Shown here piece by piece: positions 25,434-27,280 of a stretch of DNA of 27,280 nucleotides; position 1 is the first letter of the stretch, and each line of letters opens with the position of its first letter. A model generated the notes under the pieces. That model worked only from the letters and a program-made list of their open reading frames with translations. It did no database searches and had not been told where the DNA came from. This stretch comes from Neisseriaceae bacterium (GTDB lineage: Bacteria > Pseudomonadota > Gammaproteobacteria > Burkholderiales > UBA11063), in the NCBI GenBank assembly GCA_947441745.1, contig CANEUJ010000003.1, positions 1-27,280 on the forward strand. Reading direction: 5' to 3'. The translations under genes and the position numbers were made by a program.

Positions 25434-26015
25434 ATGTCAAATCCAAAAAAATTAGTCGAAAAACTTTTAAGTTCTAAAAAACTATTCAAAGGATCATTCT
25501 TTGAAGTAACTCATGATATAGTTAAGCTTCCTGATGGAAAAATCACATCTCGGGAATACATCATACATAATGGTGCAGTTGCTATAATTGCGATTACTAA
25601 TGATAATAACATAATTATTGAACGTCAATATCGCCATCCCGTGCGACAGATTATGCTAGAAATCCCTGCAGGAAAATTAGAGGCTGATGAAAATCCTCTT
25701 GAAGCCGCAAAGAGAGAGCTTTCAGAAGAAACTGGCTATACCGCTTCAGACTGGCTAGAGCTAGGTACGTGCTTACCATGTATTGGGTATTCAAATGAAA
25801 AAATAACATATTATTTAGCTATGGAACTAAACTCTGGCTCTACCAATCTAGACGAAGGTGAATTTGTCGAAACACTAACCATGCCTTTTAATAAGTTTTT
25901 GGACATGATTTATAACGGCGAAGTCACTGACACCAAGACTATTGCTGGAATAATGTTATATCAAGGCTATTTACAAAAAACTCTAGCAAATAAAACCCAA
26001 CGCAATTTAGCATGA
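25434..26015 (+). CDS. Nudix hydrolase, ADP-ribose pyrophosphatase (NudF) type
   Basis: A 193-residue protein with the full Nudix box G-x5-E-x7-REL-x-EE-x-GY at residues 80-102, preceded by ERQYRHPV and EIPAGK, the ADP-ribose pyrophosphatase landmarks. It probably hydrolyses ADP-ribose or a related nucleoside diphosphate sugar. It starts 17 nt after the rnpB 3' end; no strong terminator lies between them, so it may be transcribed from the rnpB promoter. AAGG about 9 nt upstream is the likely ribosome binding site. Confidence 0.93.
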   Translation: MSNPKKLVEKLLSSKKLFKGSFFEVTHDIVKLPDGKITSREYIIHNGAVAIIAITNDNNIIIERQYRHPVRQIMLEIPAGKLEADENPLEAAKRELSEETGYTASDWLELGTCLPCIGYSNEKITYYLAMELNSGSTNLDEGEFVETLTMPFNKFLDMIYNGEVTDTKTIAGIMLYQGYLQKTLANKTQRNLA

Positions 26016-26047
26016 GTGACTCTTATAGCAATTGATAGATTTTTAAC

Positions 26048-26551
26048 TTAATAAGCACCTGCTGCATAATGTAACTCATAAGAGTGAGAATAAATTTCTA
26101 AAATATTACCAAATGGATCTTCACAATAAACCATACGATATGGTTTTTCATTTGGATAATAATATCTAACTGGCATTCTTTGTTTTCCACCAGAGCTAAC
26201 TATTTTTGCAGCCAAACCTTCTACATCTGGATCTTGAACACAAAAATGAAACAAACCAGTACGAAAAGGGTTAAATTCAGGTGCAGGCAAATCTTTAGTT
26301 TGTGGAAACTCAAATAACTCAACTCCAATTTTATCTGCTGTTGACATATGTGCAATTCTAAACTTCCCATAGCCAGCTCCAAATACATCTTGACACATTA
26401 GTCCAATTGCAGTATTAGGATCTTCAATAATTTCAGTTGGACGCATAATAATATAAAATCCAAGAACATTTTCATAAAACTGTACCGCTTTATCTAGATC
26501 CGGAACAGTAATTCCAATATGCGAAAAAGCACGTGGATAAGTTTGTTGCAT
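26048..26551 (-). CDS. VOC (glyoxalase/dioxygenase) superfamily protein
   Basis: A 167-residue two-module vicinal-oxygen-chelate protein. Module 1 opens with SHIGITVPDLDKAVQFYENVLGF (H11) and holds GVELFEF; module 2 has GLFHFCVQDPDVEGL (H102) and ends EDPFGNILEIYSHS (E152). H11, an acidic residue of the ELFEF strand, H102 and E152 could form the metal site, as in lactoylglutathione lyase-like and dioxygenase-like members. The actual substrate is not evident. The ATG has AAGGA about 10 nt upstream. It converges on the Nudix gene, with 32 bp between. Confidence 0.88.
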   Translation of the reverse strand: MQQTYPRAFSHIGITVPDLDKAVQFYENVLGFYIIMRPTEIIEDPNTAIGLMCQDVFGAGYGKFRIAHMSTADKIGVELFEFPQTKDLPAPEFNPFRTGLFHFCVQDPDVEGLAAKIVSSGGKQRMPVRYYYPNEKPYRMVYCEDPFGNILEIYSHSYELHYAAGAY

Positions 26552-26616
26552 AATAATTTAATCCTTAATAATAGTTGTAAATTGACATAATTCATGCCTT
26601 ACAAACCAAACCTCAT

Positions 26617-26645
26617 TATATAGCGTTAGTGTTTTGATCTGGCAA
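26617..26645 (-). promoter_or_regulatory. Possible promoter for the VOC gene
   Basis: Minus-strand TTGCCA (26640-26645), 17 nt, then TATATA (26617-26622, continuing as TATATAAT), about 65 nt before the start codon. A second candidate is an extended -10, TGTTATAAT, at 26667-26675. Confidence 0.45.
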
Positions 26646-26689
26646 TCCTCTTCTTTAAGAGTCAATATTATAACATTTAACATCGACCA

Positions 26690-26859
26690 TTATAAAGCAA
26701 ACTGCGACAATTTTTTATAATATCTAGCTAGGTACTTGTTCATAACCTCATTAAAAGTAATTTATATTTAAGTACTTTTTTGGTATATTTATTTAAGCAA
26801 TCCTGAATATGCTTAATTTCTGCTTCAGATATTGTGTCAAAATTAGTTCTTTTTTGATA
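26690..26859 (-). pseudogene. IS30-type transposase, C-terminal remnant, frameshifted
   Basis: On the minus strand one frame (26859 to 26761) reads QKRTNFDTISEAEIKHIQDC then LNKYTKKVLKYK. The reading continues, after a shift at about 26759-26760, as TFNEVMNKYLARYY and on to a stop at 26690-26692. Joined, this matches the end of IS30-family transposases, which typically read ISEEEI..IQ..LN.RPRK.L.YKTPNEV. The RPRK is degraded to KYTKK and TPNEV to TFNEV. Everything upstream of the fragment, including the DDE core, is gone: a stop lies directly before it and a terminator hairpin abuts it. Confidence 0.7.
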
Positions 26860-26866
26860 TTAGCAT

Positions 26867-26893
26867 AAAACCCCTAATTTAGTTAGGGGTTTT
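26867..26893. terminator. Rho-independent terminator (bidirectional form)
   Basis: AAAACCCCTAA and TTAGGGGTTTT form a perfect stem around a short loop, with T-runs on either strand. On the minus strand it lies about 60 nt after the leucine-rich-repeat gene and is its likely terminator. Confidence 0.8.
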
Positions 26894-26910
26894 ATAGTTA
26901 CGAATTTATC

Positions 26911-26945
26911 ATGCCATCCACTTAATACACTTAAGTGGATGGCAT
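26911..26945. repeat. Perfect 15-bp palindrome with 5-nt loop
   Basis: ATGCCATCCACTTAA, then TACAC, then its exact complement TTAAGTGGATGGCAT. It begins 6-7 nt beyond the stop of the leucine-rich-repeat gene. There is no T-run on either side, so it is not a standard terminator; RNA 3'-end protection, a repeat element or a target site are all possible. Confidence 0.85.
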
Positions 26946-26951
26946 TAGTTA

Positions 26952-27280
26952 CTAATTAGGTAATTGACAGATATCTGTATTAGTAGTAAATATACTCGTA
27001 CATTTGTTTACATCTGCAAATGTTACACTTGTAGGTTTGACATCAGCGAATGCGTATTGCCCAATAGTTATTAGCTTAGGCATATATATACTCTTAAGTG
27101 CGGTGTTATTCTGGAATGCACTAATACCAACACTTGTTACATTAGGCATATCTACACTCGTAAGTGATGTGTTACCATAGAATGCATAATCACCAACACT
27201 TGTTACATTAGGCATATCTACACTCGTAAGTGATGTGTTACCATAGAATGCATAATCACCAACACTTGTTACATTAGGCA
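26952..27280 (-). CDS. BspA-like leucine-rich-repeat surface protein, C-terminal end only
   Basis: The frame enters from beyond the window (no start inside; the ATG codons are internal to repeats) and ends with TAG at 26952-26954. It consists of 22-residue BspA-type (LRR_5) repeats such as MPNVTSVGDYAFYGNTSLTS, with later, more diverged units (VGISAFQNNTALKSIYMPKL, IGQYAFADV). A non-repeat tail holds two cysteines (NKCTS, DICQL) that may form a disulphide. LRR_5 proteins are usually secreted or surface-bound and bind host or cell-surface ligands; the N-terminus that would show a signal peptide is not here. Confidence 0.88.
   Translation of the reverse strand, partial: PNVTSVGDYAFYGNTSLTSVDMPNVTSVGDYAFYGNTSLTSVDMPNVTSVGISAFQNNTALKSIYMPKLITIGQYAFADVKPTSVTFADVNKCTSIFTTNTDICQLPN
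27136..27280. repeat. Identical 66-bp tandem repeats within the LRR gene
   Basis: The 66 bp at 27136-27201 recur without a difference at 27202-27267, and a third unit starts at 27268 and runs off the window. The unit equals one 22-residue LRR. Units nearer the C-terminus are diverged. Confidence 0.93.

Overview
The window is AT-rich, gene-dense bacterial DNA, almost all coding on the minus strand. The housekeeping genes (rlmE-ftsH-glmM, lepB-rnc-era, murA-ibaG, ftsB, coaD, class A rnpB, Bcr/CflA-type MFS, YadGH-type ABC exporter) point to a gammaproteobacterium. The low GC and overall gene content would suit a Francisella/Thiotrichales-type lineage, but that placement is my inference and no species is claimed.

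Layout. 1-1449: 3' part missing (off the edge) of a nonribosomal peptide synthetase gene on the minus strand, with a complete condensation domain and the first residues of an adenylation domain. 1450-1875: leader and promoter of that gene plus a nested inverted repeat. 1876-6084: an envelope block with a GT39-type membrane glycosyltransferase and three paralogous, secreted, probably outer-membrane beta-barrel proteins. 6174-13363: a tight minus-strand run nupC, symporter-like membrane protein, rlmE, ftsH, glmM, dedA-like. 13509-15216: plus-strand coaD and an RsmB-type rRNA methyltransferase. 15217-15545: an array of palindromic repeats (one diverged copy plus three 80-bp tandem copies) ending in a second copy of the methyltransferase gene's 3' end. 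15546-17710: esterase, murA, ibaG. 17711-17906: another copy of the same repeat family. 17907-19892: ABC-2 exporter pair and ftsB. 20026-23708: lepB, rnc, era and a WaaE-like glycosyltransferase. 23760-24959: MFS drug exporter. 25047-26015: RNase P RNA followed by a Nudix hydrolase. 26048-26551: VOC-family protein. 26690-26859: a frameshifted IS30-type transposase remnant. 26867-27280: a terminator, a perfect palindrome and the C-terminal end of a BspA-like leucine-rich-repeat protein with identical 66-bp repeats.

Functionally the core genes cover peptidoglycan precursor supply (GlmM, MurA), division (FtsB), membrane protein quality control (FtsH), secretion (LepB), RNA processing and ribosome maturation (RlmE, Rnc, Era, RsmB-type enzyme, RNase P), CoA synthesis and nucleoside uptake. 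The accessory parts are at the two ends and in the barrel/GT39 block: secondary metabolite synthesis, variable surface proteins, IS debris and dispersed repeats. I saw no phage, CRISPR or defence locus. The most noteworthy material is the three-barrel family next to a glycosyltransferase, the repeat family with compensatory stem changes, and two genes whose best start codons are AUU/AUA.
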